Origin: Paenibacillus tengchongensis
GTDB taxonomy: Bacteria; Bacillota; Bacilli; Paenibacillales; Paenibacillaceae
Length of the DNA stretch: 64,000 nt
Direction of reading: 5' to 3'
Assembly: GCF_008973665.1 (NCBI RefSeq)
Contig: NZ_WACP01000015.1
Coordinates: 118,390 to 182,389, forward strand
Shown: positions 24,505-33,858 of the stretch, one piece after another
How the letters are laid out: every line of letters starts with the position of its first letter
Position numbering within the stretch: the first letter of the stretch is position 1
The notes under the pieces: model-generated
The model's database searches: none
What the model saw: only the letters and a program-made list of their open reading frames with translations
What the model was told of the DNA's origin: nothing
Program-made: the position numbers and the translations under genes

Positions 24505-26220
24505 CTATTTACTCCAGTTGTCGATTCTCCATTTAATCAGCTCGTTGATTCTGTCTTCGTAGGCTTTGATATTCACTTTGCCGATCTCGGAAGTGTAATC
24601 GTTCCATACCTTGTCGAAATCAGCCGGTTTCGCCAGAATAGCTTGTGGCAGGAACTTCGTGGACAGTTCGTTCAGCTTTGTATTGGCGATCTTCGCGTCA
24701 GAGCCGTCGATCAGGTCAATGGACCAGGCAGGGTAGTACACTGGATTTTGCGGCGGTTCGCTGAAGAAATCTACGTAGGTCTGAAAGCCGTAAGCGTCGA
24801 GGAATTCCTTGTCATAAGGCTTCAGACCCGCTTGGTATTCTTCCGGCTGCTCGGCCGGACCGGTAGCATTGCCGTCGCTGTAGCTGCCTTCAATCTTCGG
24901 CAGGTACTCGAACATGGATTTGGCCTTGTTTGCTAATTGCCAGGTGGCATCTGTAGCCTGGTCACGCTGCTCCTGTGTTCTCATGAAGCGGCCTTCTTCG
25001 TTGAGGTAATAGTCCTCGCCTTCGATACCCCAGGCCAGGGTTTTCTGCCAGTCTTCGGAAATCAGCGTTTCCAGCAGCTTGATGATCTTGACCGGATCCT
25101 TGGCATTGATGCTGATGCCGAAGCCGTTGTTCAGATTCAGCACCGGACGGTCACGGTAGTAATCCTTGGTAGCGGTATCATATACGAGCGGCAGACCGAC
25201 ATAAGTGCGCTCAATCTTGCCCTGGGTGGTCAGCGCATCCTCGGCAGTACCAAAGTTCCAGTGCTGGTCGAACATGCCGAGAACCGTTCCGCTGGAGAGC
25301 TTCGCCAGGTATTGGTCAGAGTTCTGGACAAAGGTTTCCTTGTCGAGCAGACCCCGTTCGTTCACTTCATTCAGCTTCTGATAATACTTCTTGGCGTAAT
25401 CTTTATCTGCAAAAATTTCTGCTACGCCGTCATTAACCACCACGCCGCCGTCGTTCGGATGTCCGATCAGATGCTGCGGCGGGTTGAACAGACCCCAGTT
25501 CTTCCAGTCGTAGTTAAGAATTTCGAAGCCGATAGTCGGGCTACCGTCAATGGTCGGATATTTCTCCTTGTATTTGGCGATCAGATCGAAATACTCGTCA
25601 AGCGTCTTGATCTTCGGATAGCCGAATTCCTTCAGTACGGCCTTTTGAACCCAGAAGGCCGGCCCGGAATAATATGAACTGTTCACCTTGCCGTTATATA
25701 CCCCGTAGTTCGGGAGAACGTAGATGTGTCCGTCGCTAGGGTCCTTCATCATGTTCCAGTAATCTGCATAATGCGCTTTCAAATTTGGTGCGTGTTCTTC
25801 AATGAGGTCTTCTAGTGGAATATAGGCGCCAGCTGTAACCAGTTTGGCATTCCCGGTAATCAGGTCCGGATAGTCTTGTCCGGCAATCATAACGCCCAGC
25901 TTCTGGTTAATGTCCCCGGCGAGGAATTCCATATTGAAGGTTGCGCCGGTTTCTTCTTTGATCTTCTTGTAAATCTTGTTGTCCGGTGTAGGCTGCTGTC
26001 CGGCTGCGCCGATGAACACACTGACCTCAAACGGCTTTACCTTATCGCTGCCTGCATCCGATCCTGCTGTCTGCGTTGCCGCATTTCCGCTCTTGTCGCC
26101 TTCTCCGGCGGATGAGCTGTTGCCGTTATTGTTGTTGCCGCCGCAGCCCGCCAGCGCGAAGCTGAGGGAAAGCATCAGCATTAGGGAAACCTTGAACGTT
26201 CTCTTCGTCTTGCCCCCCAT
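24505..26220 (-). CDS. LplA-type extracellular solute-binding lipoprotein
   Basis: 571 residues. The signal sequence ends in the lipobox FALAGC, followed by an Asn/Gly/Ser linker. Its length and YesO/LplA-like features (for example AWSIDLIDGSDAKI near the C terminus) match the large binding proteins of the YtcQ/LplA class used for oligosaccharides. In the Paenibacillus aldouronate cluster the homologous gene precedes lplB and ytcP, as here. The ATG at 26220 follows GGAGGT by five bases. Its promoter region carries a cre-like site overlapping the likely transcription start. Confidence 0.92.
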   Translation of the reverse strand: MGGKTKRTFKVSLMLMLSLSFALAGCGGNNNNGNSSSAGEGDKSGNAATQTAGSDAGSDKVKPFEVSVFIGAAGQQPTPDNKIYKKIKEETGATFNMEFLAGDINQKLGVMIAGQDYPDLITGNAKLVTAGAYIPLEDLIEEHAPNLKAHYADYWNMMKDPSDGHIYVLPNYGVYNGKVNSSYYSGPAFWVQKAVLKEFGYPKIKTLDEYFDLIAKYKEKYPTIDGSPTIGFEILNYDWKNWGLFNPPQHLIGHPNDGGVVVNDGVAEIFADKDYAKKYYQKLNEVNERGLLDKETFVQNSDQYLAKLSSGTVLGMFDQHWNFGTAEDALTTQGKIERTYVGLPLVYDTATKDYYRDRPVLNLNNGFGISINAKDPVKIIKLLETLISEDWQKTLAWGIEGEDYYLNEEGRFMRTQEQRDQATDATWQLANKAKSMFEYLPKIEGSYSDGNATGPAEQPEEYQAGLKPYDKEFLDAYGFQTYVDFFSEPPQNPVYYPAWSIDLIDGSDAKIANTKLNELSTKFLPQAILAKPADFDKVWNDYTSEIGKVNIKAYEDRINELIKWRIDNWSK

Positions 26221-26247
26221 AAAGCACCTCCATGTTTGACCGTTATT

Positions 26248-26274
26248 TGTAAGCACTTACATGTATAAATTATA
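26248..26274 (-). promoter_or_regulatory. promoter with overlapping cre (CcpA) site before the lplA-type gene
   Basis: On the minus strand a consensus -10 TATAAT (26269-26274) has no recognisable -35, which suits an activator-dependent promoter. The palindrome TGTAAGTGCTTACA (26248-26261) begins just where transcription would start. It fits the CcpA catabolite-response element TGWAANCGNTNWCA except at the central CG. This predicts glucose repression by roadblock, and activation by one of the YesN-type regulators upstream. Confidence 0.6.
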
Positions 26275-26328
26275 GAGGTGGTAATCTTCCTAAAATACGG
26301 CTGAATTAAAGGTGTACCCCCAAAAAGT

Positions 26329-27858
26329 TTAGGTCTTTGCATGGCGGTATTCATTAGGGCCCATTTTCATTTTCTTTTCGAATTGTTTCAGAAATTGGCT
26401 GTAATTTGCATATCCTACCCTTTCGGAAATCTCCGACAACTTAAGCTGCGGCTGCTCCCGCAGGAGGCGCGCGGCTTCTCCGATCCGCAGGCCGTGCAGC
26501 TGTTCGTTGAAGTTCATCCCGTTCTTCTTGATCAGCAATTGACCCAGATAAACCGGGTGTAAATAAAAGATTTCAGCCAGCTTCTGGATGGTCAAGGCTT
26601 CGCGGTAATGCTCCCCAATATAGCGGTTAATCTCGCCGACAGTTCCATGGGAGCTGTCCTGCCGCTCCTGAACCAGAAGACCGATTACCGCTTCCCCGAA
26701 GGATGCGAGCTGCCCCATGAGCCCGGAGAGCGATATGGACGTATTCCGCAGGCCGGCCCCGCGGATGTCCGCCAGCATGTCCCCGAACGGATTGCCATCC
26801 ACATCCGAAACGGCCTCCAGCATCCGGTATTGCAGATGAATGGCAAATTTCCGCACCGCCTCAGGGGCAACAAGCTCCACGCGGAAATGCTCCTCCGCGG
26901 TCTCCAGTGCCAGCCTGAACCCGGCAACGTCCAGCGTATTGACGGCGCTCATCAGCGCATCTGTCAGCCGGATATGGTCATAACGGCTGCTGAACGGCCG
27001 CTCGTAGACAGCCTCATACTCCATTAAACCGGATGCTTCGGGCTGGTAGAAATAATGCTGCAGCGCGATTCGCGCCGTCTGGAGGCTGTCTGCGATCCGC
27101 TCCAGCATATGTACGGGAGCTCCGGCAGCGATATAGACAGCTGCGCCGGGATATTCCCGGCGCAGCTCGTCAAGGCGACCGAAGCTTGCCGGAGAATCGC
27201 CCGATATTCCGCAAATGACGCATAATTGCCCCTCCTCCTGGTCAAGCAGGTAGACCGGGGCGTCGCCGGCCAGCAGTAGCGATGCTTTCTCCCGGAGCCC
27301 CGGGCACTCCTCCGGCTCCCATTCCACCAGACACACCTTCCAGTTATCGGATCTTTCGTTCAACTTGGAGAGCAAGCGGGCATCAGACTGCTGGAGGGGC
27401 TGCTCCAACAGCAGCCGCTTCAGCAGTGCCGTGGTTTCACCGCATTTCACCAGTTCATTCATCATCCGTCCCCGCTCGGACTGCTCCAGCTCGCGGCGGA
27501 TTTCCAAGAGCTCCTCAGCGGCCTCCTCCGGGAAGATCGGCTTCAGCAGATAATGGCTGATTCCATAGCGGATGGCCGTCTGGGCGTATTCAAATTCACT
27601 GTAACCGCTTAGAATCACGAACTTGGTCTCCCGCCCGCCCTGACTGCGCCAGGCCCAGATCATCTCCAGGCCGTTCATCAGGGGCATATGGATGTCGGTG
27701 ATGACGAGGTCCGGCTCCAGCTCCTGTATCTGCAGCAGTCCGTCCCGGCCGTTGCCGCAGGTTCCGCAGACCTCAAAGCCCAAGCTTGCCCAGTCCAGGA
27801 GCAGCAGGCCTTCAAGCGCATTCGGTTCATCGTCGATGAGCAATACCTTATAGGCCAC
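26329..27858 (-). CDS. YesN-type AraC-family response regulator, proximal
   Basis: 509 residues. The receiver domain (1-120) has phospho-acceptor Asp55 in VITDIHMPLMNG. A variable middle region of about 280 residues follows, and then an AraC-type double helix-turn-helix (about 410-509) ending EKKMKMGPNEYRHAKT. The start is a GTG at 27858, preceded by AGAGGGG at seven bases; the longer frame to 27918 overlaps the kinase gene and has no ribosome site. It lies directly between the kinase gene and the lplA-type gene and is the likely activator of the aldouronate operon. Confidence 0.9.
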   Translation of the reverse strand: MAYKVLLIDDEPNALEGLLLLDWASLGFEVCGTCGNGRDGLLQIQELEPDLVITDIHMPLMNGLEMIWAWRSQGGRETKFVILSGYSEFEYAQTAIRYGISHYLLKPIFPEEAAEELLEIRRELEQSERGRMMNELVKCGETTALLKRLLLEQPLQQSDARLLSKLNERSDNWKVCLVEWEPEECPGLREKASLLLAGDAPVYLLDQEEGQLCVICGISGDSPASFGRLDELRREYPGAAVYIAAGAPVHMLERIADSLQTARIALQHYFYQPEASGLMEYEAVYERPFSSRYDHIRLTDALMSAVNTLDVAGFRLALETAEEHFRVELVAPEAVRKFAIHLQYRMLEAVSDVDGNPFGDMLADIRGAGLRNTSISLSGLMGQLASFGEAVIGLLVQERQDSSHGTVGEINRYIGEHYREALTIQKLAEIFYLHPVYLGQLLIKKNGMNFNEQLHGLRIGEAARLLREQPQLKLSEISERVGYANYSQFLKQFEKKMKMGPNEYRHAKT

Positions 27859-27874
27859 AGAATATCCCCTCTTT

Positions 27875-29692
27875 CTAGATTTCATTGGTTTTGCGCAGCA
27901 GTCGGAGCGGTATGCCAAAGGTCACTGCCGTGCCCTGATTCGGAGAGCTGACAATATCAAACCGCACCTGATCGGCATAATTCAGCTCCAGCCGGCGGTA
28001 TACGTTGCGAAGCCCGATGTTGGCCCCCGAGGATTCCTCGCTGGCAACGGCGGCCAGCAGCTCCTTGAGCCGCTCGGGCTCCATGCCCTTGCCGTTATCC
28101 GAAACCGTAATCTGCAGCCGGTTGTCTTCAACGGCCGTTCTGATACGGATAATGCCGAGCCCCTCAATGGTCTGCAAGCCGTGCTTGCAGGCATTCTCCA
28201 CCAGCGGCTGCATGCTCAGCTTCGGTATTTTGTAATCCAGGGACTGCTCTTCAATCTCGAACTGGTAATCGAATTTATCGCGGAAGCGGAACTTCTCGAT
28301 CTTCAGGTACATCTCGATAAACGTCACCTCTTCCTGCAGCGACACCAGATCCTCCTTCCAACTGAGCAGCCGCCGGAGCAGCTTGGACAGGCTCTTCACG
28401 ATGTCGGTGACATCGGAATAATTATTTTTGGTGCAGACGACCAGAATAGCATTAAGCGTATTGAACAAGAAATGGGGGTTCATCTGGCTCTGCAGGAAGT
28501 TCAGCTCCGCCCGGACACGCTCCATCTCCAGATTCTTGCTGGTGATTTCCAGCTTGTACACATCGTTGATCAGCGAGTTGATCCGGGTGGTCATATTGTT
28601 AAAATTGCGGATCAGACCGCCGATCTCGTCGCGCCCCTCATCGATGGCAATCAGCTCGAACTTCTCATTCGATACCTTGTGCATGTGGCGGGACAGCCGC
28701 TTCACCCGGTAGTTGTAGGATCTCAGCATGACGTATATGAATAAACTGGATAACAGAACCACCGTCGTCGCCAGAAAAGCGGCATACAGCCGGATATCCA
28801 GCACCGCCTGCGTGAGCCGCTCCCCCTGGGTGATGCCGATAATCCGCCAGCCCTTGAGATAACTGGCACCGCTGATGGCCGCCTCGTGCACCTCCTGCTT
28901 CTGGCCATCCTGATTCTGCTCGTCCAGCAGCTTGAACAGCGGATACGGATCATCGGTCATCCGTTGATACCCGCTTTCTTCCGACATAATGATCTGATTC
29001 TGGCCGTTGACCAGATAGAGGCTGAGATAATTCTTCTCCCGGACAATGACATCATAAATTTCATTGAGATCAAGGTCGATCCGCAGCAGCTTCTCATATT
29101 GATCCAGACCCGGATAATTATCCATCCACTCCACAATGCTGAGATTCGGAACCGAAAGATTGGGATTGGCGGCGTCTGCCGAACGGTAAGCGCTCACAAT
29201 CAATGCATTATCGGATTTCTGTAACTGACGGTACCAGTCGCTGCTCCACACCTTGCTGTTCATCACCTGGTAATTCCCCCCGGACACAATAGACCGGTTA
29301 TCCGTAAATACGGTAATCCGTTCAATCTGGTTATTGACCGGCATGTAGCTGTTCATCCGGTCGCGGAGCTGCTCGTCAAAGGTATTGTAGAATTGGCCTG
29401 AATCCGCATAGGTCCGGTCCAGCATGTCATACAGATTTTTGTCCGAGACCAGGGTGTAGCTGACCGCAATGCCGCCTTCAATGTAATCGCGGATATCCTT
29501 GCGCGCACGCTCCAGCGAAATCTCCAGGTTCTGCTGCTCCCGCGACCGGATCAGATCGGTGATCCGGTCCAGAAACATCAGGTTGATGACCATAATCGGC
29601 AGCAGCACCCCGACAATGTTAATCAGAAAAAATTTATAATTCAGTGGAATATTGTTCACGATATTGGTGAAGCGGAGTTTTCTTCTCGCCAT
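27875..29692 (-). CDS. YesM-type sensor histidine kinase
   Basis: 605 residues. A first membrane segment (about 20-42) and a second (about 300-325) flank an extracellular dCache/Cache-like sensor of about 255 residues. A HAMP domain follows, then the His-kinase domain with the phospho-acceptor in QSQMNPHFLFNTLNAI and the ATPase N box LVENACKHGLQ. Such kinases partner AraC-type regulators and sense extracellular sugars or binding-protein complexes. Two candidate partner regulators flank it, 21 and 16 bases away. Confidence 0.92.
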   Translation of the reverse strand: MARRKLRFTNIVNNIPLNYKFFLINIVGVLLPIMVINLMFLDRITDLIRSREQQNLEISLERARKDIRDYIEGGIAVSYTLVSDKNLYDMLDRTYADSGQFYNTFDEQLRDRMNSYMPVNNQIERITVFTDNRSIVSGGNYQVMNSKVWSSDWYRQLQKSDNALIVSAYRSADAANPNLSVPNLSIVEWMDNYPGLDQYEKLLRIDLDLNEIYDVIVREKNYLSLYLVNGQNQIIMSEESGYQRMTDDPYPLFKLLDEQNQDGQKQEVHEAAISGASYLKGWRIIGITQGERLTQAVLDIRLYAAFLATTVVLLSSLFIYVMLRSYNYRVKRLSRHMHKVSNEKFELIAIDEGRDEIGGLIRNFNNMTTRINSLINDVYKLEITSKNLEMERVRAELNFLQSQMNPHFLFNTLNAILVVCTKNNYSDVTDIVKSLSKLLRRLLSWKEDLVSLQEEVTFIEMYLKIEKFRFRDKFDYQFEIEEQSLDYKIPKLSMQPLVENACKHGLQTIEGLGIIRIRTAVEDNRLQITVSDNGKGMEPERLKELLAAVASEESSGANIGLRNVYRRLELNYADQVRFDIVSSPNQGTAVTFGIPLRLLRKTNEI

Positions 29693-29713
29693 TCGCTTAC
29701 GCCCCCGGAGTTC

Positions 29714-31255
29714 TTAGTGCTGCTTGCTGTGGTCGCCATTCTTATAGACGGAAGGCACGACCCCTACAACCGTCTTGAACTTATCGATAAAATAGTCAGT
29801 ATTCGTAAATCCGACCTGAAGCGCAATATCGGAAATCTTAAGCTGGGTCCGTTTCAGCAGCCCTTTGGCGGCCTCGATCCGCTTCTCGTTCAAATATTCG
29901 CTGAAGCTGCGTCCGGTCTCCTTGCGGAACAGCTGACCCAGATAAGCCGCATTCATATGGAACTGCCGGGCCAGATCCTGAAGCTGCAGCTTATTGCGGA
30001 ACTCAAGGTCAACATACTGAATCACGTTAAAGATCGTATTGCCCTCATTGGCCTCGCGCAGCTCGCCCAGGTAAGCGTCCGTCCGCAGACACAATTCCTG
30101 TACGTACTGGCTCAGCCCCGCATAATCCGCGATACTGCCAAGCCCCCCGTATAACGGCTGAAGCCCGTTCAGCACATGCCCGGGGTCTCCGTTCAGCTCC
30201 GACGCCAGCCTGCAGAAGCTCATCTCCAGATCGGCAACGGCCGACTGGACAGCCGGAATATCAACGCCCTGCTCGGCGAGAGCGGTGAATATCCGCTTCA
30301 CCGCGGGCGGAAGCTTTGCCGCCTCACCGCACTTTACCTTCTCCAGCAGCTCGGCAAAGAGGCTCCCCTGCGGCTCCTCCGCCGGATCGGCCTTTTTACG
30401 GTGCTCGCAATAAATAACCCCGCCTTTATCTCGGCAGCATTTCACCTTCCACGTCTCCAGCGTCTGTGTGTAAAGCCCCCGCAGCGCCCCGGCGCCCCTC
30501 ATCCGGGGGCTGAGGAAGACGACGGCCGGTTCCTGCAGCCGCTCCGTGAGCTCCCGCGACACCTGGCTAAACGCAGCATCCAGGTATTCCGCCGTCAGCC
30601 CGGCTGAATGCACAATGATACCGCTTCTTCCTGCATCATCGGCAACGGTACGGAGCGTACCCGGCGGGAAGCACTCCCCCGCCAGCCTGTGCAGCTCCAG
30701 CGGATCTCCGGAGGTGCCCAGCAGCGCGAAGACAACCTCCGTATCCGGCCGGATGCCCAGCAGGCCAGCCGCCGCATCCTCCAGCTGCTCCGGGTACTCG
30801 CCGCGGACCAGCCGGTTGAACAGGCTGCTGGCGATCAGCAGCCGCTTTTGGGCCTCCTCTTTTTTGGAACCGATTTCATTTTGAATGTCAGTACTGACTC
30901 TGGACAGCATGTCCTCAATTTCCTCATCGTCGATCGGCTTCAGCAAATATTGAAACACCCGTTGGCGCAGCGCTGCCTTGGCGTAATGGAAATCATCGTA
31001 ACCGCTCAGAATGACGAATCTCGGCGGTTCCGCCATTGTTTCATTCAGCTTCGCAATCATCTCCAGCCCGCTGAGTACGGGCATATTGATGTCGGTCAGC
31101 ACGAGGTCGGGCTTCTCCTCCAGAATCAGCCTCACTGCATCCGGACCGTTGAGCGCTTCACCGGTAACCTCGAACCCGTATTTGCGCCAGTCCACCATGG
31201 ATCTCAAGCCTTCGAGCACCCACGGCTCATCGTCCGCCAGCACAACCTTCAGCAT
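29714..31255 (-). CDS. YesN-type AraC-family response regulator, distal
   Basis: 513 residues, same architecture as the proximal regulator: receiver with Asp55 (VLTDINMPVLSG), a long divergent middle, and an AraC double helix-turn-helix (about 415-510) with ISDIALQVGFTNTDYFIDKFK. The ATG at 31255 follows AAAGGAGAG. It is the first gene of the regulatory set on the minus strand. Having a second regulator before the kinase is unusual; either this is a duplicated response regulator, or it serves a separate kinase. Confidence 0.9.
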   Translation of the reverse strand: MLKVVLADDEPWVLEGLRSMVDWRKYGFEVTGEALNGPDAVRLILEEKPDLVLTDINMPVLSGLEMIAKLNETMAEPPRFVILSGYDDFHYAKAALRQRVFQYLLKPIDDEEIEDMLSRVSTDIQNEIGSKKEEAQKRLLIASSLFNRLVRGEYPEQLEDAAAGLLGIRPDTEVVFALLGTSGDPLELHRLAGECFPPGTLRTVADDAGRSGIIVHSAGLTAEYLDAAFSQVSRELTERLQEPAVVFLSPRMRGAGALRGLYTQTLETWKVKCCRDKGGVIYCEHRKKADPAEEPQGSLFAELLEKVKCGEAAKLPPAVKRIFTALAEQGVDIPAVQSAVADLEMSFCRLASELNGDPGHVLNGLQPLYGGLGSIADYAGLSQYVQELCLRTDAYLGELREANEGNTIFNVIQYVDLEFRNKLQLQDLARQFHMNAAYLGQLFRKETGRSFSEYLNEKRIEAAKGLLKRTQLKISDIALQVGFTNTDYFIDKFKTVVGVVPSVYKNGDHSKQH

Positions 31256-31372
31256 CCGAATCTCTCCTTTCATCCACCCTATACAGGTAATACATCAGCC
31301 GCTGAACTCACTGTTATGCTAACACACAAGAGTTAGAATGTGGAAGATCGGTTGCCAATTATTAATAAAAGC

Positions 31373-31413
31373 AAACAAGGACGCCAGGCCCGGCCGGGCC
31401 TGAACGTCCTTGT
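31373..31413 (-). terminator. terminator after the nucleoside operon
   Basis: ACAAGGACG and CGTCCTTGT flank an inner palindrome CAGGCCCGGCCGGGCCTG; on the minus strand the stem is followed by TTTGCTTTT. It ends the transcript of the importer, nucleoside hydrolase and ADP-ribosylglycohydrolase-like genes. Confidence 0.8.
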
Positions 31414-31447
31414 TGATATACGCGGGCGGGTAATCCGCATCTGCTTT

Positions 31448-32830
31448 TTAATGGCGGCGGATCTTCTCGAATACCTGATAGCTCCGCTCTGCACACGCCG
31501 AGATGGCTACCGGATGAAAGCCCGGCAGGTCGGCATACAGCGTGTCGTTCAGCGGCTTCGTCCACTGCGGCGGAAGCGCCGCTGCCCCCAGCTTCGCTCC
31601 CATCAGCGAGCCGACGGTCGCCCCGTTGCAGTCGGTGTCCAGCCCGCCCTGAACGGCGGTGACCAGCACCTTCTCGAAATCCTCTCCGCCATAGACAAGC
31701 GAGGCGGCAACGAGCGCAGCGTTGTTATTCGTGTGAACCGGATCGTAGTGGCTGTACCGGTCCCAGATCCGGCTCACCAGCTCGCGTTCGCTGCGCGAAG
31801 CGGCGCCGGTCTCCATCCCGAAGCGCACATCGGCTGCCAGCCGGCTGGTATGCGGAATTTCGCTGAGGCCAATCTCCAGCAGCTTCTCGTTTCCGAGTCC
31901 GGCGAAGGCGGCGGAAATCATCGCCGCATTAAACATCGCGCCGTATATGCCGTTCTTCACATGGGAGAACGAAGCGTCGCGCCAGGCCAGCTCGGCGGCC
32001 AGCTCGGGCCGCCCGGCAGTCCCGTAGGCAAGCGCGTCCACGCGGATGGCCGCGCCGATCCACTCGCGGTACGGATTAAGATGCATCCGCACCCGCTCTA
32101 GCCGCGCGCGCCAATCCGCCGGCTTCTCCCCGTGCATATGCGAGGTCTCCTGCGCAAAGTTCATGTAGACCTGTGTCTCCGCTGTGCAGACCTGACTGTA
32201 CGTCAGGTGCTTGTGCCACAGCTTGCCGATGTCCCAGGCATCCCAGTCCAGCCCTTTCTCCTCCAGCAGCAGCAGACCGAGCACCGTATAGCGGATATCG
32301 TCGTCGCTCTCCATGTACTTGATCGTTTCCTGCGTGCTGGTAAAGGACCAGGCGCTTAAGCCCAGGCCGTATTCCTGTTTCGCCCGGGAATGCCCCGGCG
32401 TGTAGCCCTTAATCGGCCAGGCGTCCGCACCGCGGAACCACAGCTCGACATTCTCCCAGCCGGTACGCCCGTCTTTGCCGTACAGATAATCCCAGTGCTC
32501 CAGCGGCTTGCCGAGCGCACAGCCGACACTGCGGCCGAGCCAGGCGCCGTAGAATTTGTCCCGCCATTGTTCCGGCATATAGTCAACCTCCAGCTTGCGC
32601 GGCCCTTGCGGACGCAAGGCACGGATCTCTTCCAGTCCGGAAGGCTCCCGGTACGGGAAGTCCTCAGTTACCGTCAGCTCCATCAGCTCCCGGTAGACCT
32701 CCATCAGCTTACCTTCGTCGCTTCCGGCCGCCGCCAGCCGCTCAGCCAGAACGCCGGCCCGGCAGCCTTCCTCCATCCGCTGGATCAGCTCCAGCCGCAC
32801 CGTTTCCTGCAGCGTCTCCCATCCTGCCAT
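31448..32830 (-). CDS. ADP-ribosylglycohydrolase-family protein
   Basis: 460 residues from the ATG at 32830 (GGGAGG nine bases before). The longer frame to 33082 reads antisense-like sequence inside the nucleoside hydrolase gene and was rejected. The C-terminal 340 residues match the ADP-ribosylglycohydrolase (ARH/DraG) fold: GAWLGRSVGCALGKPLEHW, the acidic metal site ESDDDIRYT, and GGLDTDCNGATVGSLMGA near the C terminus. Many such homologues act on ribosides rather than ADP-ribosyl proteins. Here it follows a nucleoside hydrolase by 2 bases and an importer, so a nucleoside or ribosyl-compound hydrolase role is likely. Confidence 0.85.
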   Translation of the reverse strand: MAGWETLQETVRLELIQRMEEGCRAGVLAERLAAAGSDEGKLMEVYRELMELTVTEDFPYREPSGLEEIRALRPQGPRKLEVDYMPEQWRDKFYGAWLGRSVGCALGKPLEHWDYLYGKDGRTGWENVELWFRGADAWPIKGYTPGHSRAKQEYGLGLSAWSFTSTQETIKYMESDDDIRYTVLGLLLLEEKGLDWDAWDIGKLWHKHLTYSQVCTAETQVYMNFAQETSHMHGEKPADWRARLERVRMHLNPYREWIGAAIRVDALAYGTAGRPELAAELAWRDASFSHVKNGIYGAMFNAAMISAAFAGLGNEKLLEIGLSEIPHTSRLAADVRFGMETGAASRSERELVSRIWDRYSHYDPVHTNNNAALVAASLVYGGEDFEKVLVTAVQGGLDTDCNGATVGSLMGAKLGAAALPPQWTKPLNDTLYADLPGFHPVAISACAERSYQVFEKIRRH

Positions 32831-32832
32831 AA

Positions 32833-33798
32833 TCAGCTTCCTCCCGCAGGAGCCTGTCTTAGCAGCTGCTCCCGGTCCAGGCGCTCCAGCGCAGTAAAGA
32901 GCAGCTGCATGAAGGCCTCGCGGTCCACATCCAGCAGCACCTCCGCGTTCGCGGGCTGCTCCGGCTTCTTGCGCCGATCGGCCACGGTCATGCCGCGGGT
33001 CAGCTTGCCCTCGGTCTCCACCGTGACATGCAGCCGCTCTGAGCGGAACAGCTCCGGCTGCAGCAGCCAGGCGACCGCGCACGGATCATGCAGCGCGTTG
33101 CCGACGTAGCCCATTTTACGGCCGTAGATGGAATAGAAATCGAGCAGCTCGCCGACCAGCACCGATACAGGGCCGCGCGTCTTCAGCTCATCAATCTCCT
33201 CCTGGAAGATCGCTGCCTTATCGGTCACATCCAGCCCGCTCATTACAATCGGGATGCCGGAATCGAACACGATGCGGGCCGCTTCCGGGTCTACGTAAAT
33301 ATTGAATTCCGCCGTACGGGTCACGTTGCCGTAGGCCAAGCCGCCGCCCATGAGCGAGATCTCTTTGATTTTCTCTTTTACCTCAGGATAGGCGGTAATG
33401 AGCAACGCAATATTGGTCAGCGGCGCCAGCGGCACCAGCGTAATCTTCTCCTCGGAGGCGCGAAGCAGCTCCAGCATGAATTCCACCGCGCCCTGCTCCA
33501 CCGGCTTAAAGCGGCTTGCCGGCAGGGCCGGACCGTCCATGCCGGATTCACCGTGCGCTTCTGCACCCGTCACCAGCTTGCCGAGCAGCGGTCCGGCCGC
33601 CCCCTTGGCCACCGGAATGTCGGCGTCCACAAAGCTCAGCACCTTCAGGGCATTATCGGTGATTCTCTCCAGAATCTGATTCCCTCCGACCGTGGTAATC
33701 CCCCTGATGTCCAGGCGTTCCGGATGGGCCAGCGCGAGCAGTATCGCAATCGCGTCGTCATGCCCCGGATCGCAATCTATAATGATGGGCGTTCTCAT
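32833..33798 (-). CDS. nucleoside hydrolase (IUNH family)
   Basis: 321 residues. The calcium-binding N terminus IIIDCDPGHDDAIAILLAL is the family hallmark; further motifs are TTVGGNQ near residue 40, SLMGGGLAYGNVTRTAEFNIYVDPEAA, and LHDPCAVAWLL near 235. It hydrolyses the N-glycosidic bond of nucleosides to free base and ribose in the cytoplasm. The ATG at 33798 follows GGAGGAG. It lies after the permease genes of a BMP-type nucleoside importer, so import and cleavage of nucleosides are coupled. Confidence 0.94.
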   Translation of the reverse strand: MRTPIIIDCDPGHDDAIAILLALAHPERLDIRGITTVGGNQILERITDNALKVLSFVDADIPVAKGAAGPLLGKLVTGAEAHGESGMDGPALPASRFKPVEQGAVEFMLELLRASEEKITLVPLAPLTNIALLITAYPEVKEKIKEISLMGGGLAYGNVTRTAEFNIYVDPEAARIVFDSGIPIVMSGLDVTDKAAIFQEEIDELKTRGPVSVLVGELLDFYSIYGRKMGYVGNALHDPCAVAWLLQPELFRSERLHVTVETEGKLTRGMTVADRRKKPEQPANAEVLLDVDREAFMQLLFTALERLDREQLLRQAPAGGS

Positions 33799-33858
33799 GA
33801 AATCTCCTCCAGTTGCTTCTTGTTGGCTTGGGCTTTGGTGCACCGTTCTGCGGTGCAG

